Shown here: piece after piece, positions 51,028 to 61,500 of the stretch | How positions within the stretch are numbered: the stretch's first letter is position 1 | Layout: every line of letters begins with the position of its first letter | From: Niastella vici | Lineage (GTDB): Bacteria; Bacteroidota; Bacteroidia; Chitinophagales; Chitinophagaceae | DNA: 64,000 nt | Assembly (NCBI RefSeq): GCF_002077945.1 | Contig: NZ_LVYD01000013.1 | Span: 248,001 to 312,000, forward strand | Direction: 5' to 3' | Translations under genes and position numbers: made by a program | Notes under the pieces: model-generated | Told to the model about the DNA's origin: nothing | The model's input: only the letters and a program-made list of their open reading frames with translations | The model's database searches: none

Positions 51028-52743
51028 TTATTGAACGATCAATAATTTTCTGGAATGTTTATAGCCTTTGATATATACATTCAGGAAATACACTCCATTC
51101 GCCAGCATGGGTAGTTTCATTGAAATAGTATTTCCATTGTAATTGGGTTGAACAGGTATCCTGATGCCTGTATTGCTCAATAATTCAACCTGGGTATTTT
51201 GCGGCAATGCATTTTCCTGGAACCTGATAGTAACAGTTTGGCTGGCCGGGTTAGGACTTGCAATAAAACTACTGTTCATCAGGCTGGCATCCAGCTTTGC
51301 AGTTACCGTTTGCGTATAGGTAATAGTGTTACCACTTCCTACCTGTTGAATGCGATACCAGGTGGCCGGGTATATTGGGCTCGGGTCCTGGGTAACATAT
51401 TTCTGCGCACCGGTACTGCCAATAGCCGCAATGGTCTTCAAGGTTTCCCAGGTGGTGCCGTTCGCTGATCTTTCCACTATATATTTATCGCCGGTTGATT
51501 CCTGTTCGGCCACCCAGCTTATTGATACGGTTCCATCCTGCATTGGGCTGGCTTCAAATGCCGTGACTTTTAAAGGAAGCACAGAACACAAGGCGCCGCC
51601 TGCTGTTTCCGCTGATACGGTAAAAAATGTTGCCGGGCTATTCTGATTGTTATAAGAGGTGGTTATCCAACCGGCGCTGCGGTTGGTGCTTGAGATCCTG
51701 AACTCATCAAAGTTGCCATATAGCCCTTCATCGGCGGCATATTGCGACCGGCCAAAATAGTTCCCGGTGTTTGAACCCAGGCTGCTTGGGGTAAGGGTTA
51801 TACCTCCGCTGTTGGTAGCATCGGCAGCTCCGTCAAAATATAAAACACCAGTATTAGTAGAAGCAGTGATGGTCACGGCAAAATGATGCCAGGCCGCGGT
51901 GCCGGTTGAAGTGGTTGAAGATACCTGTTTTTCAGTGCCATTACCACCTATAGTTATAGCAAAACGTTTTATCCCATTGCCCCCAATACTGGGGCAAAGG
52001 AACATGTTGAAGTTCGTATTGCGGCCAAAATCAAAAATACGTTCCCAATTAGTATTCACCGTTTCCAGATATACCCAGCCTTCAAAAGTAAAATCCGTTA
52101 CAGTATTGAAGATGTTGCTTGGCAACTGCAGATACGCGCCTGATGCTGATGAAACAAACGAGGGACCATTAGCCAGCCGGCGCCCATCACCAATCTTGCT
52201 GCCTGTTAAATTGGCGGTAGCAAGGCCTGGTTCTGTAAGGGTTCTAGCGTTGGATGTGCCATCAGTAATACTACTATTAAAATGATATACCCCCATATAA
52301 TTGGCGTCCCATACGTTTGTAGTGGATGGGTCAGTTGATACACCCGTTTTCCCATAGAACATATAAATAATTTGATTACTGCCACTGGTAAGCGTTGGCA
52401 GCTTTACCCAGGCTACCAGCTCTCCGGTGCTGGCGGTATACTTTTCAATCTGCATGGGTAATATGGTACTGCAATCGGTCAGTGTAAACGCAATATCATA
52501 CCCGCTTGCATTTTGAACATGTCCGCCATTGGCGGTTGTTCTTAAATTGTTATCAGTTAAACTGATCAATACGGGGAAATTGGTTACTGTTCCTGAAATT
52601 TTGGAACCTTGTATGGTGATAGTTTTTCCATACGTGTAACCGGATAGTTGTGCAGACAGATGTTCATGAAAAAACATCGCGGGTACGAATAGACAGAAGA
52701 ATCCCTTCTTCAAAGTGCTACTCTTTACTTTGAATTGTATCAT
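51028..52743 (-). CDS. Secreted DUF2341/LamG protein with type IX secretion tail
   Basis: A 571-residue extracellular protein. After a signal peptide (ending near LSAQ) comes a DUF2341 domain (about 35-150: TVTNFPVLISLTDNNL, PMQIEKYTASTGELVAWVKL). A LamG/concanavalin-like domain follows (about 165-375: FTFEGWVYLETV, GNFDEFRIS), then a fibronectin-type strand region (about 385-470) and a C-terminal type IX sorting domain (about 490-571: SPNPASQTVTIRF, GVYFLNVYIKG). This order is typical of adhesins or glycan-binding proteins that are released or attached to the surface in Bacteroidota. Confidence 0.9.
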   Translation of the reverse strand: MIQFKVKSSTLKKGFFCLFVPAMFFHEHLSAQLSGYTYGKTITIQGSKISGTVTNFPVLISLTDNNLRTTANGGHVQNASGYDIAFTLTDCSTILPMQIEKYTASTGELVAWVKLPTLTSGSNQIIYMFYGKTGVSTDPSTTNVWDANYMGVYHFNSSITDGTSNARTLTEPGLATANLTGSKIGDGRRLANGPSFVSSASGAYLQLPSNIFNTVTDFTFEGWVYLETVNTNWERIFDFGRNTNFNMFLCPSIGGNGIKRFAITIGGNGTEKQVSSTTSTGTAAWHHFAVTITASTNTGVLYFDGAADATNSGGITLTPSSLGSNTGNYFGRSQYAADEGLYGNFDEFRISSTNRSAGWITTSYNNQNSPATFFTVSAETAGGALCSVLPLKVTAFEASPMQDGTVSISWVAEQESTGDKYIVERSANGTTWETLKTIAAIGSTGAQKYVTQDPSPIYPATWYRIQQVGSGNTITYTQTVTAKLDASLMNSSFIASPNPASQTVTIRFQENALPQNTQVELLSNTGIRIPVQPNYNGNTISMKLPMLANGVYFLNVYIKGYKHSRKLLIVQ

Positions 52744-53028
52744 ACCTTAACCAATTATTGTACTTCGGATTTTTACGGATTCATGTGCATCGGGAATCCG
52801 AAGTCAATATGTATAACCTCGTGAATTAGGAAAAAATTGTATAAAAGCAGAAAAAATATAAAGGGAAACCTTTATTATTTGATATATGTCAACGAGTACC
52901 TGAAAATAGGGGTTTGTTTAGCAAAGAGCGGGAAATACTTTATAAATAATTAAGTATTAATATAATAAACAATGCATGTAAAATTGTAGGCATGTTTAAT
53001 TACTTATTTAATACGCTTTTAATACACA

Positions 53029-55200
53029 TTACATTTTTGCCATTTCTTTTATGATGGGTAAATGCCTGATCCGCTGGCCGCAGGCCTTGTATACCCCATT
53101 GGCAATGGCCGCTGCTGCCGGGCCCTGAACCGCTTCTCCGGCCCCCATCGCCTTTTCATTGGGCTGATCCAATACGGCTACTTCTACGTCAGGAACCTGG
53201 TTAAAACGCATTATAGGATACGATACCCAGTCGCGGCTGGTTATGTGTTGTGCATCAAACTGAACCTGTTCCATAATGGTCCAACTGGCCGATTGTATCA
53301 TACCGCCTTCCGTTTGGTTGATCAGTCCGTCGATATTGATCACCTCGCCCGAATCAATTGCTGCCCACATTTTTTGCACCTGTATGGTCCCTGTTGTGGA
53401 GGCAACATACACCTGCGCCGCCACGGCACAATACGATGAAGAATTTTTATACCGGGAGAAGGCGATCCCAACACCGGTGCCTGTTGCGGGTCTGCCGGCA
53501 GCGATCATTTCCTGCAGTTTACGGATCACTGCTTTGGCCCGGTTATCCTGTAAATGCATCAGGCGAAAAGTGAATGGATCTTTACCCGCTTTTTCGGCCA
53601 GCTCATCCATGAACGATTCAATAGCAAAAACATTGGCATATGCGCCAAGGCTGCGCAAGGCTGAGGTGCGCAACGGCCCTTTGAAAAAATGCGCATTTAC
53701 CTGCTGGTTAGGGATCGTATAATAAGGTTCAGAATTTCTATTCATTCCACCGCTATAACCGGAATTTCCTTTAAAGGGGTTGGAATAAGCTTGCGCCGCC
53801 AGCAGGTTGTTGGCTTCTCCACTGGGACGAATGCCATGCGTATCGGACCAAAGATCGTATTGCCAGCTATTGATAGCGCCTGAAGGGTCGAGCGTAGCCG
53901 CCACTTCCATGATCATGGCGCTGCCATATGGTTCCCAGCCATGTTCGTCACTACGCGTCCATTGTAGCCTTATATGTTTGCCGGGGTAGGCCATGGCCAG
54001 TAAGGCTACATCTGCTGCTACGTCATCGGCACCATTATGCCCATAACAACCCGAACCGGGTACGCCGGTAATATGTATCTTTTCAGCAGGGATCTTTAAC
54101 AGGGCGGCCAGGGAATCGCGTAAGGGGTATATGCCCTGTGAATGCGACCATACATGCAGGCGGTCCTGCTCATAAATGGCCAGGGCGCAGGATGGCCCAA
54201 TAGAACCATGCATGAGATAGGGTTTGAAGTACTGTGCTTTTATTAAGGTAGAGTTATCGGTTGGAAGGCTGCCTTTTTCGGTTATCCGTTCGGTTTTTGC
54301 CGGCAATGTTTTTAGGTGATCAATAAGGTTGGCGCCGGCAGGCAAGTTTGAACCGGTACTCCACTGGCTGTGCTGCTGCACCCATCGTTGCGCTTTTAGT
54401 GCCTGATATTCTTCCCCGGCGATAATGCCAACAAAACTTCCGTTTACTATTGTCTTTAGAACGCCGGGATTATTCTTTTGCAAAGCTTTTTCATCCAGTT
54501 GCAACAGCTTCGCTTCATAAGCGGGCGGGCGCACAATGCTGGCATATACCATACCGGGGAAACGCAGGTCCTGAATGAAATGCGTTTCGCCCCGTACCAT
54601 ACGGTTGATATCGCTGCGCGGAATAGCCTTGCCCACCAGTTTGTATTCTTCTTTCGGTTTCAGGGTAACAGGCGCCTGCACTTTATCAGTTATTTGTTTA
54701 CCATTCAATAGCTGGTTAAACGTAACAACATGATCTCCTGCTTTTGTACTGATCTTTCCGTCTTCGATCGTTAGCTGGTTTACAGGTGTGTTAAGCTGTT
54801 GTGCTGCCAGTTCCAACAATTTTTGCCGGGCCGCTGCTGCTGCAAAGCGAACTGCCATGGCGCTTTGTTCAATAGAACCGCTGCCTACGGTATAGCCTTC
54901 ATCAGGGGTTCGGGCTGTGTCGGCGAGTACTATCTCAACACTTTCCATGGGCAGGTCTAATTCCTCCGCTGCCACCTGTTCTATAGCGGTGCTTATACCC
55001 TGGCCCAGTTCCAGCTTGCCGGTGAAAATGCGCACCCGTCCATCTGCCAGCACTTCGAGCCAGGCATTGATATTAGGGTGTCTTTTGATGCTTTCAGGAA
55101 GGTCCTGCCGCATGGGAGAAGGGAGATCAAAATGTGGTCCCTGCAAACTGAACCCGATGGCCAGGCAACCAGTGTTCTTTAAAAAATTTCTTCTATTCAT
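53029..55200 (-). CDS. Molybdopterin-binding subunit of an isoquinoline-1-oxidoreductase-like hydroxylase
   Basis: A 723-residue xanthine-dehydrogenase-family large subunit with a twin-arginine signal (NRRNFLK at the N terminus). Markers include LELGQGISTAIEQVAAEELDL, GSGSIEQSAMAVRFAAAAARQ, GVPGSGCYGHNGADDVAADVALLA and the C-terminal MGAGEAVQGPAAAAIANGV with the catalytic Glu. It should bind molybdenum cytosine dinucleotide and hydroxylate an aromatic or N-heterocyclic substrate, in the periplasm or at the membrane. The Fe-S subunit gene is immediately upstream. No separate FAD subunit is seen, as in IorAB. Cofactor-maturation genes are not nearby. Confidence 0.92.
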   Translation of the reverse strand: MNRRNFLKNTGCLAIGFSLQGPHFDLPSPMRQDLPESIKRHPNINAWLEVLADGRVRIFTGKLELGQGISTAIEQVAAEELDLPMESVEIVLADTARTPDEGYTVGSGSIEQSAMAVRFAAAAARQKLLELAAQQLNTPVNQLTIEDGKISTKAGDHVVTFNQLLNGKQITDKVQAPVTLKPKEEYKLVGKAIPRSDINRMVRGETHFIQDLRFPGMVYASIVRPPAYEAKLLQLDEKALQKNNPGVLKTIVNGSFVGIIAGEEYQALKAQRWVQQHSQWSTGSNLPAGANLIDHLKTLPAKTERITEKGSLPTDNSTLIKAQYFKPYLMHGSIGPSCALAIYEQDRLHVWSHSQGIYPLRDSLAALLKIPAEKIHITGVPGSGCYGHNGADDVAADVALLAMAYPGKHIRLQWTRSDEHGWEPYGSAMIMEVAATLDPSGAINSWQYDLWSDTHGIRPSGEANNLLAAQAYSNPFKGNSGYSGGMNRNSEPYYTIPNQQVNAHFFKGPLRTSALRSLGAYANVFAIESFMDELAEKAGKDPFTFRLMHLQDNRAKAVIRKLQEMIAAGRPATGTGVGIAFSRYKNSSSYCAVAAQVYVASTTGTIQVQKMWAAIDSGEVINIDGLINQTEGGMIQSASWTIMEQVQFDAQHITSRDWVSYPIMRFNQVPDVEVAVLDQPNEKAMGAGEAVQGPAAAAIANGVYKACGQRIRHLPIIKEMAKM

Positions 55201-55238
55201 ACCGGCTATAATGAATATTCAATAGTTATTGGAATAGA

Positions 55239-55709
55239 TCAGCGTTTGCCAACACCAGCCCGTTTCACTGCTTTTATGATGCGGCTTTGTGTGCCACAGC
55301 GGCAGAGCGCCCGTTGCAAACCGGCGCAAATGGCTGCTTCATCGGGATTGGGATTCTCTGCTAAAAGGGCCACGGCAGATATAACCATTCCGTTCATGCA
55401 ATACCCGCACTGTGCGGCCTGCTCATGCACAAATGCCTCCTGCACGGGATGCAGGGTGTTATCGGGCTGAACCAAACCTTCAAGGGTAACTATCTTCTTG
55501 TTGGTAACAGCAGCAACCGGCAGCATACAGCTGGGTTCTGCCTTGCCATTGAGCAATACCATACAGGCGCCGCATTGCTGCAAGCCGCATCCATATTTGG
55601 GACCGTTCAATTCGAGTTGATTTCTTAAAACATACAATAATGGGGTGGCAGGGTCAACCTGCACCGTATGCATTTTGCCATTGACATGCAATTGTATGGT
55701 GGTATTCAT
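55239..55709 (-). CDS. (2Fe-2S) subunit of the molybdenum hydroxylase
   Basis: A 156-residue IorA-like protein. The plant-type ferredoxin cluster uses C41, C46, C49 and C61, and the second all-helical cluster uses C101, C104, C136 and C138. Both sets are complete. It lies upstream of the molybdopterin subunit in one operon, 38 bases apart. Electrons would pass from the substrate to an acceptor such as a cytochrome. Confidence 0.94.
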   Translation of the reverse strand: MNTTIQLHVNGKMHTVQVDPATPLLYVLRNQLELNGPKYGCGLQQCGACMVLLNGKAEPSCMLPVAAVTNKKIVTLEGLVQPDNTLHPVQEAFVHEQAAQCGYCMNGMVISAVALLAENPNPDEAAICAGLQRALCRCGTQSRIIKAVKRAGVGKR

Positions 55710-55914
55710 AATTCAAAGTTTACAGTTCGCAGTTCCTTGTTTCCACCTTAGCGTTTGCGAAAAAAACTGAGGCGCTGTATTTATGGGATCTTTTCACACC
55801 TTATAAGTTATGAAATTCTTCCGAAAGGCTGTAAGTCGAAAAGATGGGAGGAAAATTACAGGGACGGGAAAATTAAAAAGCGATTAAAGCAATACTGCTA
55901 TGAGGTATTGAGCA

Positions 55915-55974
55915 ATTACCGGCTTTAGCACCTGTAGCTGCAACACATACAGGGCTAAAGCGGTTGCCGGTAAT
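55915..55974. repeat. REP-like imperfect palindrome
   Basis: ATTACCGGC-TTTAGC-ACCTGTA on the left is the inverse of TACAGGG-CTAAAG-CGGTTGCCGGTAAT on the right, around an 11-base loop, with a six-base bulge in the right arm. The 60-base element lies in a 314-base gap (55710-56023) that is otherwise empty. It is too long and too bulged for an ordinary terminator and has no T tract. Confidence 0.7.
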
Positions 55975-56023
55975 GACTGATCGAAAAATTGATTAGATGG
56001 TAAAGGTTATCATGCACACCTTT

Positions 56024-56230
56024 TCAGTGAGCTTCTTGCGGGCTCGCATCGTTAGTTATTTTTTTATCCTCCAGCAGGCCGTTCGATTTTACCCACAGGG
56101 TCAGTGAAATAAGAGAGGTTAATATCAGGAGGCTACTTAAATTGTATTCACCTTTCAAATACATGATAGCACTTACAACGCAGGTAACGGCAATGCAGGC
56201 CAGTTCTAAAAGCAGATAGAAAATTTTCAT
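56024..56230 (-). CDS. Small membrane protein, function unknown
   Basis: A 68-residue frame with two hydrophobic segments (about 4-22 and 32-48) and a basic/acidic tail (GLLEDKKITNDASPQEAH). The size, the ATG start and the Lys/Asp-rich cytosolic end suit a small inner-membrane protein. There is no family match I can name and no strong promoter. It could be a spurious frame. Confidence 0.5.
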   Translation of the reverse strand: MKIFYLLLELACIAVTCVVSAIMYLKGEYNLSSLLILTSLISLTLWVKSNGLLEDKKITNDASPQEAH

Positions 56231-56506
56231 TGGTACGGGTTGATTTTATAATGAACGAATGATAATACGGATTTGCTTATTGGCATGGGCCAATAACAGA
56301 CGAATACAAGGGTGGTTAATCCTGAAAATTGGAATTGATCAGAAAGTCAAATGTGCGTAAGGAAATTGGAAATGTATCCGGGGCAATTAAATGTGCAGGG
56401 AATAAATAACGTTGTGTGCTTTACAAATTTGGCAAGCAATTTTTAATAGTGCAAGTGTTTACCTGACCTTTTTTAGATATTTATTTTCTTAATGGAAAAC
56501 CCCTTG

Positions 56507-57259
56507 TTATGCAGATGCGGGAAAGTTATTTACAGCAAGATATTCGGCCCATTGCAGTCCGTTTGGCAATTGCTGATTGCTAAATTCCAGGTGTATCACC
56601 CTTCTTTTGTTATTGTTGACGGTTCTGTTCGAAGCATGCAATAATAAGGGTTGCATGATCATAACACCGCCACGGGGTACTTTACAGATCACTTCTTTCT
56701 CCCTGCTCCAGTCAATGGTCTCAGGACGGTAGATGCCTTTGCGGTGCGAACCGGGAACTATTTTCAGGGCGCCGTTATTTTCATCGGTATCATCGAGATG
56801 AATTCTGATCGTGAAAATATTCTCCAGTAAAGAAAGGGGTGGCTGTACAGCAAACTGATCGTTCTTAACGGTCCATTGTTCATATCCTTCCAGCTGCATT
56901 TTCTGGTCAGCTGAAATGGTAAGGTCCTGGTGGTAAGCTACAAACCAGTTTGATTGCCCGGGCTTGTCGAAGTAAATTGATTTCACCAGGGAATAGTCAT
57001 TTCCAAAAAGCTGATCAATGATAGCTTGCATTCTGCTGTTAAATAACAGTGGCGCCATAGCTGGTACTTCTTTTATAAAACGCCTGATGGCATACAGGTC
57101 GCTTGTTTTGCGGAAGGCCGTACCACTGGTATCAATGTTGTTGATGGCTTCAACAATGCCTGCCACTTCCTCTTCATTGAATACATTGTCGATAATGGCA
57201 TAGCCTTCCTGCTGCAGGGCTTGTTTATAAGGAAAGGTTAATTCCATAGAACGCATCAT
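56507..57259 (-). CDS. Phytanoyl-CoA dioxygenase (PhyH)-family protein
   Basis: A 250-residue Fe(II)/2-oxoglutarate oxygenase. H110-Q-D112 and the distal H208 (LLLHASNRT) form the facial triad, and the following R is suitable for 2-oxoglutarate. The IVPGSHRKG segment is the typical PhyH signature. It overlaps the cyclophilin gene's stop codon by one base (TAATG), so the two are translationally coupled. Substrate unknown. Confidence 0.9.
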   Translation of the reverse strand: MMRSMELTFPYKQALQQEGYAIIDNVFNEEEVAGIVEAINNIDTSGTAFRKTSDLYAIRRFIKEVPAMAPLLFNSRMQAIIDQLFGNDYSLVKSIYFDKPGQSNWFVAYHQDLTISADQKMQLEGYEQWTVKNDQFAVQPPLSLLENIFTIRIHLDDTDENNGALKIVPGSHRKGIYRPETIDWSREKEVICKVPRGGVMIMQPLLLHASNRTVNNNKRRVIHLEFSNQQLPNGLQWAEYLAVNNFPASA

Positions 57260-57846
57260 TATAACTGAATAATATCAAAAATTGGTACCGGTGGGTCAAA
57301 TGATTGCGCGTCTTCGTGCATGTTGTAGATCTTGTTTACGACCTCCATTCCTTTTACCACTTTGCCAAAGGCGGCATAGCCTTGTTTATCGGGATTGTTC
57401 TCCCCGCCAAAATCAAAACCCGGTTGATCGCTAACGCATATAAAGAACTCGCTGGTAGCTGTGCCCGGCGCCAGCCGCGCTAAAGAAATGGTGCCTCTTT
57501 TATGAAGTATATGCGTTTGCTGCGTTGTCTCATGCGGTATGCCCGCCAGCGTATCATGCACTTTAGGTTTCGATTTGTACATGCCGCCCTGTATTAATTC
57601 GGCCTTATCGGCATTGGATGGCTGGTTGTCTTCATTCAACACCCGGTAAAATGAACTGTTATTATAATAGCCCTTTTTTACGTAGGAAAGAAAGGCCGCC
57701 ACGGTTTTAGGCGCCTGCTCGGGATACAGCTCCACTTCAATATCACCCACATTGGTTTGTATTTCAATATGCGGGTTCTTGTACTTCGTTCCACAGGATG
57801 CTATCAGTAAAGAAACGGTAACAATAAAAAGGTATTGGTTGCGCAT
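57259..57846 (-). CDS. Lipoprotein cyclophilin-type peptidyl-prolyl isomerase
   Basis: A 195-residue protein starting at the ATG at 57846. The signal ends LLIASC, a lipobox. The cyclophilin domain reads IEIQTNVGDIEVELYPEQAPKTVAAFLSYVKKGYYNNSSFYRV and SEFFICVSDQPGFDFGGENN. The usual PPIase loop QGG is partly kept (LIQGGMY). It would catalyse prolyl isomerisation in the periplasm. It is cotranscribed with the PhyH gene. Confidence 0.92.
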   Translation of the reverse strand: MRNQYLFIVTVSLLIASCGTKYKNPHIEIQTNVGDIEVELYPEQAPKTVAAFLSYVKKGYYNNSSFYRVLNEDNQPSNADKAELIQGGMYKSKPKVHDTLAGIPHETTQQTHILHKRGTISLARLAPGTATSEFFICVSDQPGFDFGGENNPDKQGYAAFGKVVKGMEVVNKIYNMHEDAQSFDPPVPIFDIIQL

Positions 57847-58021
57847 GCACAAATTTTAACAATGCAAATTAACAGTTTATCGGTTGATTGTTAAAGAAAT
57901 AAAAAATCCTACGTTAACGATCTCACAAATGGCTTGGTTTGCGTGAACATTAAATAAACCGGCAGCAAAATGGATGATCATAATAGCGACCACTCTTTAT
58001 TCACTTTAAAAACACCCGGTC

Positions 58022-58477
58022 ATGAAACCAATTTTACGCTTAACCTTTTTATTGATCACTATTGCTTCAGTAGCTGCCAGCTGTTCAAAAGTTGTTATCG
58101 ATGTACAACCCACTATTACCGGTTCATGGGTACTTACCGACGCCGCTCAAAAAGATTCCTACGGCTGGTACACCGTAAATACCGGCGTTGAAGGCGGCGT
58201 TTTCTATTTCTATAATAATGGCCGCGCCAAATATGTTGAAAATGGTACTACCCTCGATGGCACCTGGTCAATGCGGTCAATAACCACCGGCTATTATGAT
58301 GAGTTTGGCGTTTACTTCACCAATTCGCACCAGGACTTATCAATTCACGTGTCGAACTACTATGGTGATGATGTCATTGATATGTATTTTGATAACGTGA
58401 AGGTGTATAACAATTCGTTTGTAGCCACCAATTACAATAATAATTCTGTGGGCCGTTACCGGTTCAGCAGATATTAA
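58022..58477 (+). CDS. Small lipocalin-like lipoprotein
   Basis: A 151-residue lipoprotein; signal ends SVAASC. The mature sequence alternates strands with Gly/Tyr turns (ITGSWVLTDAAQKDSYGWY, FYFYNNGRAKYVENGTTLDGTWSM), the pattern of a lipocalin-like beta barrel found in many Bacteroidota lipoproteins. Asn is abundant in the C-terminal part. Function unknown. A terminator follows at 58518. Confidence 0.78.
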   Translation: MKPILRLTFLLITIASVAASCSKVVIDVQPTITGSWVLTDAAQKDSYGWYTVNTGVEGGVFYFYNNGRAKYVENGTTLDGTWSMRSITTGYYDEFGVYFTNSHQDLSIHVSNYYGDDVIDMYFDNVKVYNNSFVATNYNNNSVGRYRFSRY

Positions 58478-58517
58478 GATAATTAAAAAGATACTATTTT
58501 GAAGGGTCCTAAAAACA

Positions 58518-58545
58518 AGAGCCATCGGCAATTGCGGATGGCTCT
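58518..58545. terminator. Intrinsic terminator between convergent genes
   Basis: AGAGCCATC (58518-58526) pairs exactly with GATGGCTCT (58537-58545), followed by ATTTCTTTT on the plus strand. Confidence 0.82.
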
Positions 58546-58586
58546 ATTTCTTTTATGGGTTTGAAGTAATTAGGGTTCGGTATATT

Positions 58587-61500
58587 CTATAGCAAGCCTT
58601 TTTTAGGTTGAAACCCGGGTGACCATTTCTCCAGTTGTTGCAGCAGCTGGTAAGTTGAAACAATATCCTGTGCAAAGGATGCCTGTTTATTCGACAACTC
58701 ACCGCCTTTCCCCTGCAATAATAACCACGCATTGTTCACCAGCTGTTCGGCGGTATAATTTTCATCACCAAGATACTGGTAATACTGCATTTGTTGCTGC
58801 AGATCTTTTTTCAGGGATGCGGCCACTTTCTTTGCCAGGGTAACATCTTCGGCTGCATAACAGGCTGCCAGGAACTGCAGGGAATAAATATTGTGCATAT
58901 TTCCCCGGTTGCTCGTCATGCCATAAGGAATATTGGCCTCGCTCACCTGGTCGTCGTAGCGATGCAGCACCCGGCGTGCTTCTTCTTTTTTGCCGGATTC
59001 TGCCAGGCTGCGGGCTACCTGCGCATGTGCCAGTTTAATGATGTTCATGCGGCGGCGGTTCTCTTCATCAAAGTAAACGTCTTTTTTGTTGGCATGGCCA
59101 TATGCGAATTTTTGCATGATGTTATTATAGGCAACATCCGTATTTACACCGCCGGTGTTGGTGTTTTCAACTGGCACCAGCTGATAGGTGAGGCCATTCA
59201 GGCGGGTGTATTTTTCCAACCCCAGGTCCTGGGCCGTACCACTATTGGCAAAACAGATCGGCCGTTTCCATTGGTTGCCGGCAATTACTGCCAATATAGC
59301 CAGGTCATTCTTGAACAAATAAGTTTTATTGCCTAAGTCTATATGCAAAGCATCCACCACTTTATCACCGGCATGTACGGTGCCATTGGCGGTCACTGTT
59401 TTTACATCCACCGGTACGCTGAATTTCTGAACCGGGAATAAATGGTATACATCCCCATCTTCCGACATGGTCGTATATTTTGGGTCATCGCTACCAACTA
59501 CATTTTTCAGCATGTCGTGCAGGTCGTAGTATTTATCCGGTTCAAACCCCGGCATTTTAGAATAGTACACTACATTGAGCCTGTCGCCGGCAACCTGTTC
59601 GGGTGTAAACACCACGTTGAACGGCGCGCTTTTATTTACTTTATAGCGCAGCTGGTCTATTGACCAGTCAGTTCCAATCAACGTACTAACTACTACGCGT
59701 ACATCTTTTCTGATGCCTTCCACTTCCTGCGCATACCACAAGGCATAGGAGTCGTTGTCTTCGGCGGTAAACAGGATGGCATTGGGCGGACAACTTTCCA
59801 GATAATTTCTGGCCAAATCAAGCGCCAGGGTTTTCTGATGGCGGTCGTGGTCGTCCCATTCCTGCTGCGCCATCAATACCGGAACGGCCAGTAAACAGAG
59901 CCCGCTTGCTGCGTAAGCTGCTACCGGTGTTTTGGTGATCTTTTCAAATACCTGCTTTACCCATAGAACACCAAGCCCGATCCAAATGGCGAATGCGTAG
60001 AAGGAACCTACAAAAGCATAGTCGCGTTCGCGGGGCTGGTAACCGGCCTGGTTCAGGAACACTACAATGGCGAGGCCGGTCATCAGGAACAATAAACTGG
60101 TCACCAACAGATCGCGGCGGTTACGTTTCCATTGAAACAATAAACCCGCAACGCCTAACAACAGCGGTAACATGTACAGCCGGTTATAGGCCTTGTTGGT
60201 GATGCGTGAGGTATCGGGCAGTTTTTGTTGATTGCCATACAGGGCATTGTCAACAAAGCCGATGCCACTGATGAAATTACTATCACGCGGATTGCCGAAG
60301 CCCTGCAGATCATTTTGTTTGCCGGCGAAATTCCACATAAAATAACGCATGTACATCCAACCTGCCTGGTACCGCATAAAGTATTTGAGGTTGTCGCCCA
60401 TGGTAGGCGTTTCATCGGCAGCGAGCCCGGCAAACTGGCGATAGCAATCTACCTGTCCGCGATCGTTGTCTGCATCATACATGCGCGGGAATAAATGGGA
60501 AGAGGGCGTATTACCCCAATCCTGTTTGTAGCGCGAACCGGTTACTTCATATTTGTTTTTTCCTCTTACATATTGTTCGCCGGTCTTTACAAAAGGTGCT
60601 TTATCAGTGAAATCAGGTCCGTATAGAATAGGCCAGTCACCATATTTTTCGCGGCTCAGGTAACCTTCCAGGTTAATGGGGTTGTCAATATTGTACATGT
60701 CGACCCCGGGGTTGGCATTTGACCTGATCATGGTAGTGAGGTAAGTGGAATAACCAAGCAGCATAAAGGCGCTGCTCCACAGGCCGAGTTGCAGGTAGTG
60801 TAATTTTCTTTTATTGGCGAATCGTATGCCCCAGGCAATACCGGCGGCTATTAACAGGAAGAAGCAGGCAAAGCCGGCGAAGAATGGGGTGCCCAGCTCA
60901 TTCACAAAGTAAACGTCAAAGGCGCCGGCTCCTTTAACGGTGTATACAATAATGAACTTCATCACAAAGCCGGTGATGGCGCAGCCAATTAAAAAAGCAA
61001 GCAGGGTATTGCGCCGGGTAACTTTAAATCTTTTGAAGTAATATACCATAATGATGGCCGGAATGGTCAACAGGTTCAGCAAGTGTACGCCAATGGAAAG
61101 CCCCATCATAAAGAAAATAAAGATGAGCCATTTGTCGGAACCGGGCTGGTGCGCCTGCCGTTCCCATTTTAAAATGGCCCAGAATACGAGTGCGGTGAAG
61201 AAAGAAGACAAGGCGTATACTTCGCCTTCAACAGCGCTGAACCAGAATGAATCGGAAAACGTATACGCGAGTGCGCCTATTACCCCGGCGCTTATGATCA
61301 TAAAGACTGATTGCCGGTTAAGTGGTTCCTCATTTTTTTGTACCAGCTTACGGGCAAAGTGTGTGATGGTCCAGAACAGGAACAAAATGGTGAGGCCGCT
61401 CACGATGGCGCTCATGCTGTTCACGGCAAGGGCGGCTGTATGCGCATTGTTGCCAAAGAGAATAATAAACAGGCGTGCAATGAGTAAAAACAGCGGTGCG

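Noticed and set aside
55915-55974. CRISPR repeat or riboswitch
   Set aside because: A single palindrome without spacing or a downstream regulated gene; no known riboswitch core was seen.
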